From positions 1 to 64,000 of the forward strand of contig NZ_JAQYWD010000017.1 in assembly GCF_030145145.1 (NCBI RefSeq): a stretch of 64,000 nt of DNA. Reading direction: 5' to 3'. The translations under genes were made by a program, and so were the position numbers. This document shows positions 42,892 through 54,882 of this stretch, piece by piece. Under the pieces are notes generated by a model. That model saw only the letters and a list, made by a program, of their open reading frames with translations. It was not told the origin of the DNA and made no database searches. Each line of letters starts with the position of its first letter. Position 1 is the first letter of the stretch. Source of the stretch: Desulfobacula sp. (GTDB taxonomy: Bacteria; Desulfobacterota; Desulfobacteria; Desulfobacterales; Desulfobacteraceae).

Positions 42892-43050
42892 AGCAATTCT
42901 CATTATGGCTATAACTAAGCCGGGTCAGGCTTGTGTTATTGTGCTTTTGACCAAAGCCTGAACAAATTAAGGGCAGAAGCCAGCAAAAGTGTCAATAACG
43001 CAAGCCTGACCCATTCTCTGGGACCACTGCGTTTTATAATGAGAATTGCT
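42892..43050. repeat. Nested palindrome family 3, AGCAATTCTCA type, copy 1
   Basis: Outer arms AGCAATTCTCATTAT and ATAATGAGAATTGCT; inner palindrome GGGTCAGGCTTGTGTTATTG...CAATAACGCAAGCCTGACCC (42922-43012). A different outer arm from the TCAACTTTCGG type but the same inner one. The gap 42647-43180 between adk and eno holds only these two elements and the eno promoter region. Confidence 0.88.
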
Positions 43051-43156
43051 GAAAATCAAGATAAATAATTTGAGAATAGTCCTTGAATGTCACAAGGGAT
43101 ATTGCTATTAATGGGGCAGAAAAAAATCATGGAACATTTATATAATCACAAGATAA

Positions 43157-44452
<1,296 letters not shown>

Positions 44453-44479
44453 TTTTACGGTATGTGTGACGTTTAGGTT

Positions 44480-45310
44480 ATGAAAATAAGATTTTTTTTA
44501 TCCGTTGTTATCCTGTCGTTTATGCTGCTGCCAGGCGCAGGTGAGGCGTTTATACCCCAAACACCTCATCTGCTGCATCTGGTTCTCACAAAGATCAAAC
44601 AGCCGGTGGGGATTGAAGCGGTTCAGACCAAAAAGATTATAAATTACCAGGACACGGAAAAAGGCGTTGTAGAATTAGAGGAACGACTGATTTATCGATA
44701 CCCCAACCAGTTCCGGGTTGAGGTTGTATCGGATACCCTGACCCGTTTCAGTGTTGAATCCGATGGTGGATTTATTCGAGTGGCGGACGGGGTGACCGTT
44801 TCCCATGAAAAGTCCCCGGTTGACCTGTATACGGACATTCTGCTGTACCGGGACCTTGACAGCCTCTTGAATCAGCTGGTCCTGGCAGGGATTGACACCA
44901 CCCGGGTGTCGTTTCAACGACAAAATGATTCCATTTGCTATGTCATCGGCAGACCCGGGCTAAAAGGAAAACCCTTTGCCAGCCTCTGGATAGAAAAAGA
45001 GTCTTTTCTGCCCATAAAATATGTGGTTGAAAAGAACGGCTGGACGGTTGAATTTTTTTACAGGAACTGGCAGCCGGTCAGCAGAACCTGGTATCCAATG
45101 CAGGTTCATATTTTTTTAGACCATCAATTGTTTGGCACAATTGATGTGAGCCAGATCGACTTGGCATCAGACAGCCCGCTCTCTTTATTTGATATCGAGC
45201 ATATTGAACAATTGTATCCCCCCCAGCAGCCGGATGCTTTGGATGAGCATTCCAAACAGGTGGATGAGCTTGATCGACGCATGGAAGAGTTTAAAAAACT
45301 TTACGAATAA
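44480..45310 (+). CDS. LolA-like periplasmic protein
   Basis: 276 residues: signal peptide (about 1-22, cleavage near GEA-F), then strands with YQDTEKGVVELEERLIYRYP and FRVEVVSD, SFLPIKYVVEKNGWTVEFFY, similar to outer-membrane lipoprotein-sorting or LolA/DUF4292-like folds, and a charged C-terminal helix (DEHSKQVDELDRRMEEFKK). Function is not proven; a lipoprotein or lipid carrier is likely. It lies 27 nt after eno and 17 nt before pyrG, so all three seem cotranscribed. Confidence 0.65.
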   Translation: MKIRFFLSVVILSFMLLPGAGEAFIPQTPHLLHLVLTKIKQPVGIEAVQTKKIINYQDTEKGVVELEERLIYRYPNQFRVEVVSDTLTRFSVESDGGFIRVADGVTVSHEKSPVDLYTDILLYRDLDSLLNQLVLAGIDTTRVSFQRQNDSICYVIGRPGLKGKPFASLWIEKESFLPIKYVVEKNGWTVEFFYRNWQPVSRTWYPMQVHIFLDHQLFGTIDVSQIDLASDSPLSLFDIEHIEQLYPPQQPDALDEHSKQVDELDRRMEEFKKLYE

Positions 45311-45324
45311 TTTAAAATAAGTGA

Positions 45325-46974
<1,650 letters not shown>

Positions 46975-46979
46975 AGCAC

Positions 46980-47120
46980 TCACCTTTCGGTCTTTAGCGT
47001 TAATGGATGGGGTCAGGCTTTTTTTATGGTGCTTTTTATCATTCGTTCATGACCAGACGGGAAAAAAGTGCCATAAGGAAAGTCTGACCCCATGTAAATG
47101 GCCAGCTCCGAAAATTGAGT
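46980..47120. repeat. Nested palindrome family 3, reversed copy
   Basis: Inner palindrome GGGGTCAGGCTTTTT...AGTCTGACCCC (47009-47092); outer arms CACCTTTCGGTCTTTAGCG and GGCCAGCTCCGAAAATTG match the TCAACTTTCGG type read in the opposite sense to the other copies. Lies just past pyrG. Confidence 0.85.
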
Positions 47121-47125
47121 AAGTC

Positions 47126-47923
47126 ATGATAAGACGTGGCTGTTTGACAGGGGTTGTTTTTTTAATCCTTGTTGTGTGGTGCCCTTTGTTAAGGGCCCAC
47201 GAAACAAACGCAATGGAAGACAATCGTCTGGCCGCTTTAATTGAATCCGTCAAACCCGCCATTGTTGCTGTGGGGACCTATTATTTTAACGACAAGCCCA
47301 AAGCACGGTATATGGGGACAGGGTTTGTCATCCGGAAGGGCCGGCACATTGTCACCAATTTCCATGTGGTTTCGCCGGTTGTTGAACAAAAAAAACTGTC
47401 TTCTTTGAGAATCTTTCATCAACGCTTTCCGGATAAGGGGATAACCGTAAAGATTGTTGCAAAAGATGAGTTCCATGATCTGGCACTCCTGGAGCAGGAC
47501 GGAGACCCTTTGCCGGCCCTTGAACTGGCGGATTCATCAACGGCAAAGGAGGGCCACCGCATCGCCTTTACCGGGTATCCCATCGGATTTGTCCTGGGGT
47601 TGAACCCCACCACCCATACCGGCATTATTTCCAGTATTGCCCCCCTGATCAGGCCCAGTCCCAGTGCAAGGATCATCAGCGGCGACCTGATCCGGCATTT
47701 ACACCAACCCTATGATATTTTTCAGATTGATGCCACGGCCTATCCGGGTAACAGCGGCAGTCCGGTCTACCTGGCACGCTCGGGCAAGGTCATCGGTGTG
47801 ATCAATAAGGTGTTTGTGAAAGGCAAAAAAGAGCATGCCCTCACCGACCCCAGCGGGATCACCTATGCCATTCCGGCCAATTTTATCCGGGCCCTGGAAG
47901 ACAAGATTCAATCCTCAGAATAA
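47126..47923 (+). CDS. Trypsin-like serine protease (S1C), exported
   Basis: 265 residues. Signal peptide about 1-24 (GVVFLILVVWCPLLRA). Catalytic triad visible: H80 in IVTNFHVVSP, D118 in EFHDLALLEQ and S210 in YPGNSGSPVYL. A DegP-type protease core without a PDZ domain. Probably periplasmic; may process exported proteins. The ATG has a weak ribosome binding site. Confidence 0.88.
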   Translation: MIRRGCLTGVVFLILVVWCPLLRAHETNAMEDNRLAALIESVKPAIVAVGTYYFNDKPKARYMGTGFVIRKGRHIVTNFHVVSPVVEQKKLSSLRIFHQRFPDKGITVKIVAKDEFHDLALLEQDGDPLPALELADSSTAKEGHRIAFTGYPIGFVLGLNPTTHTGIISSIAPLIRPSPSARIISGDLIRHLHQPYDIFQIDATAYPGNSGSPVYLARSGKVIGVINKVFVKGKKEHALTDPSGITYAIPANFIRALEDKIQSSE

Positions 47924-47982
47924 AATACAGCATGGGTGTGTTGATTTAAGGGACTCGTTTTCATGTGAACAGGATATACGGA

Positions 47983-48771
47983 TTATGGCACCAGTATCTT
48001 TGCCAGCTCTGCAAATCCCATCCCGCCTTTGCCCTTTGTGATCCAGGCTGGTTTTACGGCAAGCCTGTCAACCGAGTCAAGCACATTGGCAACTCCCACT
48101 GAAAGGGGAAAATAGTCAAACATGGGTGCATCATTGGGGGAGTCCCCGATAAAGATGACACGGTCCTTTATGGTATCCAGATCGGTGTTAAAGACCTCCT
48201 TGAACAATATCCGGGTCATGGACAGCTTGTTGTAATCACCAAACCAGCCATTCACATGGATGGAACTGACTTTTGCCGTGGCACCGGATTGTTCAAACAG
48301 GTCCACAATACAATCAATGGCTGCCGGGGAAAGCAAGGGGACGTCTTCAGCAAAATCAATGGCCAGATCCGCTTCCCGGTAGGCTTGATCCGCCGAGATG
48401 CCGCATCCTGGTACCGACTCCAGGATCTTGTGTTTTAAAGCAGTCAATTGCAAATGATCTTTTTTCCGTTCCGGATCGGTTTTGACATATCTGCGGATCA
48501 TTTTTTTTGTACGGGGATCATACACAAAGTAAAAGGCCCCGTTTTCACCCACAACGCCTTTCACCGGCCACATCCTGGCAATATGGTCACACCACCCGGC
48601 GGGCCGGCCTGTGATGGGGATGATGTTTATACCGGCGGTGTCCAGGTCTTCCATGGCCTGGAAAGCGCATGCCGGTATCCTGCCATTATGGGTGATGGTG
48701 TCGTCAATGTCCGTGAGCAGATAGGTGATGGCTGATCTTTTTCCCCGGGGGAATTGTTCTATTGGTTTCAT
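47983..48771 (-). CDS. HAD-superfamily (IIB) phosphatase
   Basis: 262 residues from the ATG at 48771; a TTG at 48795 overlaps the permease gene. Motif I LLTDIDDTITHNG (DxDxT), motif II IIPITGRP, Lys in the HAD cap region and motif IV FIGDSPNDAPMFDYF. Resembles mannosyl-3-phosphoglycerate or sucrose-phosphate phosphatases and Cof proteins. Last gene of the ugp-like minus operon, in the place where other bacteria have the ugpQ phosphodiesterase, so it may act on an imported phosphorylated compound (inference). Confidence 0.85.
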   Translation of the reverse strand: MKPIEQFPRGKRSAITYLLTDIDDTITHNGRIPACAFQAMEDLDTAGINIIPITGRPAGWCDHIARMWPVKGVVGENGAFYFVYDPRTKKMIRRYVKTDPERKKDHLQLTALKHKILESVPGCGISADQAYREADLAIDFAEDVPLLSPAAIDCIVDLFEQSGATAKVSSIHVNGWFGDYNKLSMTRILFKEVFNTDLDTIKDRVIFIGDSPNDAPMFDYFPLSVGVANVLDSVDRLAVKPAWITKGKGGMGFAELAKILVP

Positions 48772-48778
48772 TGTCCGG

Positions 48779-49699
48779 TTATTTTTCTTTCTCAATCAGG
48801 CCTTTTACAAACCACCGTTGCATGAACAGCACCACCAGAACAGGGGGGAGCATGACCAGGAGGACCCCGCACAGGGCAACATTCCATTCCGGGAGATCAT
48901 CTGCCTGGGGGATCAGGTTTTGAAGACCAATGACGGCCGTGGTCATTTTGGGATTGGTGGTAATCAACAGGGGCCAGAGGTATTGATTGTATCCGTAGAC
49001 AAATTCAATGACCACAAGGGCGGCAATATTTGTCTTGGACAAAGGCAAAAGGATTTTTCTGAAGAACATCATGGGAGAGGCCCCGTCCATTTTGGCTGCC
49101 TCACACAATTCTTCAGGAATGGTCAGAAAAAATTGCCGGAACAAAAACGTGCAGGTGGCGGACGCCACCAGGGGCAGAACGAGTCCGGTATAACTGTCCA
49201 GCAGGCTCCAGTTTAAATTGACAGAGATGTCATGGCCGCTGAACCAGGTCATCAGGCTGTCCAGGTGAAGAACGTCCCAGATGGCCTGGACCGGACTGAG
49301 AATATTGGCCGCCATTTCATAGGTGGGCAGGATCCGGACTTCCACCGGGAGCATCAATGTACAGAACACCGATGCAAAGGCCACCACCCTGAATCTGTAA
49401 TCAAAATAAACAATGGAAAAGGCACCGATCATGGAGACGGCAATTTTGCCCACCGTGATACCCGTGGCCATCACAAAGGAATTAAAGATCTGGGTTCCCA
49501 GATCACCCCTTGTCCAGGCTTCTTTGAGATTGACCATGAACTGGTCCCCGGGGATAATCGGCATGGGAATTTTAGAGACTTCCTCCAGAGGCAGGGTGAC
49601 GGCAATGAGGCTGTAAATGATGGGGAATCCGACAATAAAGATTCCCAAAATCAAAAAGGCATAGGTAAGAAAATCGAGTAACGGGGTTTTTTCAACCAT
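48779..49699 (-). CDS. ugpE: Sugar-type ABC permease, UgpE-like
   Basis: 306 residues with six TM helices and the EAA loop EELCEAAKMDGASPMMFFRKI followed by LPLSKTNIAALVV. Resembles UgpE/MalG: YNQYLWPLLITTNP and MTTAVIGLQNLIP near the C-terminus are UgpE-like. Forms the channel with the UgpA-like protein, 5 nt upstream. Confidence 0.88.
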   Translation of the reverse strand: MVEKTPLLDFLTYAFLILGIFIVGFPIIYSLIAVTLPLEEVSKIPMPIIPGDQFMVNLKEAWTRGDLGTQIFNSFVMATGITVGKIAVSMIGAFSIVYFDYRFRVVAFASVFCTLMLPVEVRILPTYEMAANILSPVQAIWDVLHLDSLMTWFSGHDISVNLNWSLLDSYTGLVLPLVASATCTFLFRQFFLTIPEELCEAAKMDGASPMMFFRKILLPLSKTNIAALVVIEFVYGYNQYLWPLLITTNPKMTTAVIGLQNLIPQADDLPEWNVALCGVLLVMLPPVLVVLFMQRWFVKGLIEKEK

Positions 49700-49704
49700 A
49701 ATTT

Positions 49705-50595
49705 TTATCCACCATATTGTACCTTTTTTTCAACAAACCGGAACTGAAGAAAGGTAATCACAATGATCAGGGACATGAGAACCACGGACTGGGCAGCCGA
49801 AGATCCCAGGTTTAAGCCCACAAATCCATCCTGGTATACCTTGTAAACCAGGATGTTTGTGGCGCCCCCCGGCCCCCCCTGGGTCACGGTATGAATCACA
49901 CCAAAGGTTTCAAAAAATGAGTAAATAATATTCATCACTGTCAGAAAAAAGAAAGTGGGAGATAACAGGGGAAATGAAATGAACCAGAATCGTTTGAAGG
50001 GGCCTGCACCATCTATGGCTGCAGCCTCAATCAAGGATTTGGGAATGGCCTGGAGACCTGCCATGAAAAATACAAAATTGTAGCTGACCTGTTTCCAGGC
50101 ACTGGCCATGACGATCAGTGCCATGGCATCGCTTCCATACAGAACCGGGTTCCAGTCAATCCCCAGCCAGCGTTTGATTCCCAGGGCGACAATGCCATAG
50201 GATGGATGGAGTAAAAAAAGCCACATGATACCCGAGATGGCCGGTGCCACCGCATAGGGCCAGATGAGAAGGGTTCGGGTCAACGCCGTTGCCTTAAGGG
50301 CCCGGTTGGCCATGGCGGCGATAAACAGCCCCAGGGATATGGATACAAAGGCCACGGCCAGGCTGAAAACAAAGGTGATAAAAACCGATTCCAGGTAAAG
50401 GGGATCTGTAAACAATTCAATATAATTATAAAACCATACAAACGTGGATCGTCTGCCAAAGGGATCACTCAACAGGAAAGACTGGATGATGCCCTGGATG
50501 GCCGGCCAGTAGAAAAACGTCAGGGTCACCGCCATCTGGGGTAGAATCAGCAGGTAAGGCAAATATTTTGATTTAAAGAAGGACCGTTTTATCAT
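49705..50595 (-). CDS. ugpA: Sugar-type ABC permease, UgpA-like
   Basis: 296 residues, six TM helices, EAA loop KSLIEAAAIDGAGPFKRFWF. N-terminus with YLPYLLILPQMAVTLTFFYWPA and RSTFVWFYNYIELFTDPLYL matches UgpA. Expected to import glycerol-3-phosphate or glycerophosphodiesters with UgpB/E/C. Confidence 0.9.
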   Translation of the reverse strand: MIKRSFFKSKYLPYLLILPQMAVTLTFFYWPAIQGIIQSFLLSDPFGRRSTFVWFYNYIELFTDPLYLESVFITFVFSLAVAFVSISLGLFIAAMANRALKATALTRTLLIWPYAVAPAISGIMWLFLLHPSYGIVALGIKRWLGIDWNPVLYGSDAMALIVMASAWKQVSYNFVFFMAGLQAIPKSLIEAAAIDGAGPFKRFWFISFPLLSPTFFFLTVMNIIYSFFETFGVIHTVTQGGPGGATNILVYKVYQDGFVGLNLGSSAAQSVVLMSLIIVITFLQFRFVEKKVQYGG

Positions 50596-50680
50596 GGGCG
50601 TGTCATGGACAGCGCCAAGGTGTCAGACAACGATCTGTCCATTAACAGTCGGATCGTTGTCCAGCGCCTTGAACAGCTGT

Positions 50681-52009
50681 TTATTTATAGGTTTTTTCAA
50701 AGGTTCTTAACTGATCATTACTTCTCTGAGCAGCCGTGTCCAGGGCCTGTTGGGGAGATTTTTTTCCATTCCAGACCTGTTCCAGTTCTTCGTTAATAAT
50801 ATTTCGGATCTGAACAAAATAGCCCAGTCTTAAGCCCCGGGATATTTTGGTGGGGATGGCACGGTTGAGCTGGCTGATCCCCACTTCCTGGAACGGATTG
50901 GCATCATAATAGCCCTTGGATTTCAACGATTCGTAGGCATCAATGGTAATGGGGAAATATCCGGTTTGTTTGTGCCAGTATTCCTGCATATCATTGGAAG
51001 CCAGAAATTTCAAGAACGCTGCCACTCCCTTATATTCTTTTTTTGAGTGGCCATTGAGCACCCATAGGGATGCCCCGCCGATGATGCTGTTCTGGGGTTT
51101 CAGGGTGCCGGCCTCCACTGGAAGGGGCGCCACATCCCATTTAAAGTCTTTCACCGTTTTTAACAATTTTGCGATGCCGCTGATGGACTCGATATAGATG
51201 GCTGCATTTTGAGCGGTAAATTCAGCTGACGGGCCCTGGTATTTCTGGCCGCCGTACATGAACCGGTTGTCATCGGCCCAGGTTTTAAGCCGGGTGATAT
51301 GGTTGACCACCTGGGGGTTATTAATCTTCAGTTCACAGTCAAGCCCCTCATACCCGTTGGCTTTGCTGGCAAAGGCAATGTTATGGATGGCAGAGTAATT
51401 TTCAATCTGGGTCCAGGACTGCCATGCCGTCACCATGCCGGCCGGGGCAATTCCGGCACTGACAATTTTTTGAGTGATGTCTCCCAATTGATCCCAGGTA
51501 ATGGGCGCCGATTTTGATAATGGTGCAATCCCGGCTTTTTGAAACATGTCTACATTATAATACATAACCGGCGTGGACGAATTAAACGGCATGGACATGA
51601 GATTGCCGTCGGCATTCATATAATAGGACAGGACCGCCTGGAGATATCTGGACCAGTCCACATCATACCCTGTGTCCGTCATGAGCTTATAAACCGGGTA
51701 GATGGCGCCCGAAAGCATCATGGTCTGGGTCCCCACTTCAAACACCTGGAGAAGATGGGGCTGCTTTTTTGCCCTGAAGGCGGCAACGCCGGCGTTCATC
51801 GTCTCATCGTAGTTGCCTTTGTTGGTTCCCACAACCTTGTACACGGTTTGAGAGGCATTGAAGTCTCCAATCATTTTTTCAACTACATCCCCCCGGGGGC
51901 CTCTCATGGCATGCCACCAGTTGATGGTGACAGGCTCGGCAAAAACCGATGCCGGTAAAGCAAAACATGCTGCAATGATGAAAAATACAAACAATTTCAT
52001 TCGTTTCAT
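50681..52009 (-). CDS. ugpB: Glycerol-3-phosphate-type ABC substrate-binding protein, UgpB-like
   Basis: 442 residues with a signal peptide (about 1-24, cleavage at VFA-EP). Mature protein follows UgpB closely: INWWHAMRGPRGDVVEKMI, KGNYDETMNAGVAAFRAKKQ, HLLQVFEVGTQTMM, PFNSSTPVMYYN, NSIIGGASLWVLNGH, EYWHKQTGYFPITIDAYESL and GLRLGYFVQIRNIINEELEQ. Binds glycerol-3-phosphate or glycerophosphodiesters in the periplasm. AAGGAGGAAAATGAA precedes the ATG. The operon promoter lies in 52010-52196. Confidence 0.92.
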   Translation of the reverse strand: MKRMKLFVFFIIAACFALPASVFAEPVTINWWHAMRGPRGDVVEKMIGDFNASQTVYKVVGTNKGNYDETMNAGVAAFRAKKQPHLLQVFEVGTQTMMLSGAIYPVYKLMTDTGYDVDWSRYLQAVLSYYMNADGNLMSMPFNSSTPVMYYNVDMFQKAGIAPLSKSAPITWDQLGDITQKIVSAGIAPAGMVTAWQSWTQIENYSAIHNIAFASKANGYEGLDCELKINNPQVVNHITRLKTWADDNRFMYGGQKYQGPSAEFTAQNAAIYIESISGIAKLLKTVKDFKWDVAPLPVEAGTLKPQNSIIGGASLWVLNGHSKKEYKGVAAFLKFLASNDMQEYWHKQTGYFPITIDAYESLKSKGYYDANPFQEVGISQLNRAIPTKISRGLRLGYFVQIRNIINEELEQVWNGKKSPQQALDTAAQRSNDQLRTFEKTYK

Positions 52010-52196
52010 TTCATTTTCCTCCTTGCCTGGGTTATTCGGATTATTCTTTTTGATCAGTTCAATAAAAAGACACCCGGTCGTTTTTATTGTATAATCTCAG
52101 CTTTAATCGCATAGCGCATAAGAGTCAAGGTTAAATTTATTTTTTAAAAAAACGATTTGCATAATCAGTGTTTTTGGTGTTTTAATACCTTAATAA

Positions 52197-52339
52197 CTCA
52201 ACTTTCGAAGTTGGTAATTTTTACATGGGGTCAGGCTTTCTTTATGGCACTTTTTACCCGTCTGGTTATGAAATAGTGATAAAAAGCACCATAAAAAAAG
52301 CCTGACCCCGTCGATTAAAGCTAACGTCCGAAAGTTGAA
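52197..52339. repeat. Nested palindrome family 3, TCAACTTTCGG type, copy 3
   Basis: Outer arms CTCAACTTTCGAAGTTGG and GTCCGAAAGTTGA; inner palindrome GGGGTCAGGCTTTC...AAGCCTGACCCC (52227-52309). It sits in the divergent promoter region between the ugpBAE and ugpC genes, so it may insulate or affect both promoters. Confidence 0.88.
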
Positions 52340-52390
52340 TACCATCAAAAAATGAGAAAAAGACACTAAGATCTTGGAACAGGATATGAT

Positions 52391-53488
52391 ATGGCGGAAC
52401 TCAAATTTAAGGACGTGATAAAAAGATATGGAAAAACCGAGGTGATTCATGGGGTAAACCTTGACGTCACTGAAAAGGAATTCCTTGTTCTTGTCGGACC
52501 TTCGGGGTGCGGCAAATCAACCCTGCTCAGAATGCTCGCCGGGCTGGAGGAGATATCCGGCGGAACGATATCCATCAACGACAAGATCGTCAACGATATC
52601 GCACCGAAAGACCGGGGCCTTGCCATGGTCTTCCAGAACTATGCGCTATATCCCCATATGAATGTGTTTGATAACATGTCTTTTGGGTTAAGGATCGGTA
52701 AAACACCCAAGGCCGAGATCCGGGAAAGAGTAGATGAAGTGGCGGTTATCCTGGGCCTGGAAGATCTGTTGTTCAGAAAACCCCATGAACTCTCCGGCGG
52801 TCAGCGCCAGCGGGTGGCCATGGGGCGGGCCATGGTTCGAAAACCCGCTATTTTCCTGTTTGACGAACCCTTATCAAACCTGGATGCCAAGCTTCGCATC
52901 CAGATGAGGGCTGAAATCAAAATGCTGCACCAGCGGGTGGATTCCACGATCATCTACGTCACCCATGACCAGGTCGAAGCCATGACCCTGGCCGATCGGA
53001 TTGTTGTTCTCAAGGATGGATACATTGAACAGATAGGGACCCCCCTTGACCTTTTTTCACATCCGGTGAATACATTTGTAGCCGGATTTATCGGCACACC
53101 TCCCATGAATCTTGTGGACTGTAAAATCAATAAAACCCCTGACAAAACCGTTGTTCAATTTGACACCGGGCTGGAAATACCTGTTCCGGATAAGGAAGGC
53201 ACAAAATTGGTTCATGATCAGGCGGTTGTATGGGGACTTCGGGCGGAAGAAATTATCCCCGTGGACGACACCTCCCTGCTGCCGGGCGAGTGGATCTTTC
53301 CGGGGAAGGTATTGGTGTTTGAACCTTTGGGAAACGAAACCCATCTGCACATGGATGTCATGGGGGTTCAGCTGATGTCCAGAAGTGAGGGCAAACGGAT
53401 TTTCCGGCCGAATGAAGACTTGAACCTGGGAATGAATCTTAATGAGATGCACTTGTTTGATGCCAAAACCACCCAAGTGGTATACTGA
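52391..53488 (+). CDS. ugpC: ABC transporter ATP-binding protein, UgpC/MalK-like
   Basis: 365 residues. Walker A GPSGCGKST (37-45), Q-loop FQNYALYPHM, signature LSGGQRQRVAMGRAMV, Walker B IFLFDEPLSNLDAK, switch His VTHDQVEAM and a C-terminal TOBE/OB domain (GLRAEEIIP, FEPLGNETHLHM). Energises the UgpA/E permeases; transcribed divergently from them. AGGA 8 nt before the ATG. Confidence 0.93.
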   Translation: MAELKFKDVIKRYGKTEVIHGVNLDVTEKEFLVLVGPSGCGKSTLLRMLAGLEEISGGTISINDKIVNDIAPKDRGLAMVFQNYALYPHMNVFDNMSFGLRIGKTPKAEIRERVDEVAVILGLEDLLFRKPHELSGGQRQRVAMGRAMVRKPAIFLFDEPLSNLDAKLRIQMRAEIKMLHQRVDSTIIYVTHDQVEAMTLADRIVVLKDGYIEQIGTPLDLFSHPVNTFVAGFIGTPPMNLVDCKINKTPDKTVVQFDTGLEIPVPDKEGTKLVHDQAVVWGLRAEEIIPVDDTSLLPGEWIFPGKVLVFEPLGNETHLHMDVMGVQLMSRSEGKRIFRPNEDLNLGMNLNEMHLFDAKTTQVVY

Positions 53489-53493
53489 ATTAG

Positions 53494-53637
53494 TGTTTGA
53501 ACGAAAACTCACCCATCTGCTACGTTGCTGCAAAATATTGCCAAATCATATAGGATCGGGCCTCATGTACTGCAGTACACTCCGGTTTTAAGATTTCTTG
53601 CGCCTTGCATATGGGCAACTTTTCCGTCAAACACGGC
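53494..53637. repeat. Long palindromic element after ugpC
   Basis: Ends GTGTTTGAACGAAAACTCAC and (reverse) GTGTTTGACGGAAAAGTTGC pair, with CCCAT next to both, and the centre CATGTACTGCAGTACA is itself a palindrome. About 140 nt, only one copy seen in the window. Possibly a REP/BIME-like element and bidirectional terminator. Confidence 0.8.
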
Positions 53638-53656
53638 GTTTCCGGTCAGGCACGAA

Positions 53657-53824
53657 TCAAAAAAAGATTAGACCCACCATCACCACCAGCAATAAAACCA
53701 CCACAATGGCTATCCCAATAAATATTGGGGATGTGGACGTCTTTACGTCCACACCGCATTTTGGACATTTTTCTATTAATGTGGTCACGCGTTCGCCACA
53801 ATTATTACAGACATTGAATTTCAT
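53657..53824 (-). CDS. Zinc-ribbon membrane microprotein
   Basis: 55 residues: MKFNVCNNCGERV then EKCPKCGVDV gives a CxxC...CxxC zinc ribbon (Cys6, Cys9, Cys20, Cys23), followed by a single strong TM helix (FIGIAIVVVLLLVVMVGLIFF) and the stop. The layout is common in short bacterial zinc-ribbon membrane proteins. The ribosome binding site is weak. Function unknown. It lies between the palindrome after ugpC and the hydrolase gene. Confidence 0.75.
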   Translation of the reverse strand: MKFNVCNNCGERVTTLIEKCPKCGVDVKTSTSPIFIGIAIVVVLLLVVMVGLIFF

Positions 53825-53939
53825 GTTTTTTCAATCATCGCCTTTATTGAATTGATATTCATATGAATTCCCTTTATAAATGATGACAGGTTGTATCCAA
53901 CAAGATAAAACCTACAAAAAAAAAGAACAGGTTACAAGC

Positions 53940-54080
53940 GCAACTTTCGGAGTTGGCCATTTTTATATGGGGTCAGGCTTTTTTTATGGCACTTTTACCC
54001 ATACTATTTATGAAATAGTGATAAAAAGCACCATAAAAAAAGCCTGACCCCGTCGATTAAAGCTAAAGTCCGAAAGTTGA
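53940..54080. repeat. Nested palindrome family 3, TCAACTTTCGG type, copy 4
   Basis: Outer arms CAACTTTCGGAGTTGGCC and AGTCCGAAAGTTG; inner palindrome 53969-54051 with GCACTTTTACC and GATAAAAAGCACC halves. Between the zinc-ribbon gene and the alpha/beta hydrolase gene. Confidence 0.88.
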
Positions 54081-54125
54081 ATTACAAGTAAATACATGCA
54101 ATTTTATAAAAACAGGATGATATGT

Positions 54126-54731
54126 ATGGAGTCAGCGGTTACAATTGAATGTGGAAATATCAAACTTGAGGGTGCTTTACATAACCCTTCTTCAGAAAAG
54201 GCGGTTCTGATCTGCCATCCCCATCCGCTGTATGGCGGAAATATGGATAACCCCGTGGTGATGACCCTTGCGGAATCCTTTTTGGAAAAAGGATTTACCA
54301 CCCTGAGGTTTAACTTCAGGGGAACCTGCAACAGCACCGGCATGTTTGATAATGGAGAAGGAGAACAGGAAGATGTAAGGGCTGCCCTTGACTGGTTAAA
54401 GAAGGAGGGGTATCAAAATATTTCCCTTGTGGGATATTCTTTTGGTGCAAGAATGAATGCCCAGGTGGTGTCAACGGGGTGTGAAATCAACGACCATATC
54501 ATGGTATCCCCGCCAGTGGGATTTATGAGTTTTGACGATATTGAACAAATGCCGTTTACCGGCCTGATCGTGACGGGGGAGAATGATGAAATTGCCCCTG
54601 CAGAAAAGGTTCAAGCGCATATCCATCGATGGAAAATTGCACCGCGGTTTGATATTATCGAGGCGTGCGACCATTTTTATTCGGGCTGCCGGGGCCAGCT
54701 GAAAACCATATTGACGGATTATCTGTCCTGA
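54126..54731 (+). CDS. Alpha/beta hydrolase
   Basis: 201 residues from the ATG at 54126 (AGGA 8 nt upstream; frame open to 54096). CHPHPLYGGNMDNPVV and FNFRGTCNSTG at the N-terminus, nucleophile in VGYSFGARM (Ser), Asp in VTGENDEIAP and His in CDHFYSG give the triad. COG2945-type hydrolase of unknown substrate, cytosolic. Confidence 0.88.
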   Translation: MESAVTIECGNIKLEGALHNPSSEKAVLICHPHPLYGGNMDNPVVMTLAESFLEKGFTTLRFNFRGTCNSTGMFDNGEGEQEDVRAALDWLKKEGYQNISLVGYSFGARMNAQVVSTGCEINDHIMVSPPVGFMSFDDIEQMPFTGLIVTGENDEIAPAEKVQAHIHRWKIAPRFDIIEACDHFYSGCRGQLKTILTDYLS

Positions 54732-54882
54732 AAATAGTTATTTTTCAGACGAATGATTTTGATGCTCAAATTGAATCTCCGGCTTACCATTGAGACCCTC
54801 GCCCTTCCTTGCAAGGCCTGGTTGAACAATGGATTGAGAACAACCTTATCAGGTCGTGTCAATCCTTTAAGGTTATGTGTGA

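Noticed and set aside
53598-53855. 85-residue plus-strand frame
   Set aside because: Opposite strand encodes a zinc-ribbon membrane protein with conserved Cys spacing, and the plus frame begins inside a palindrome.
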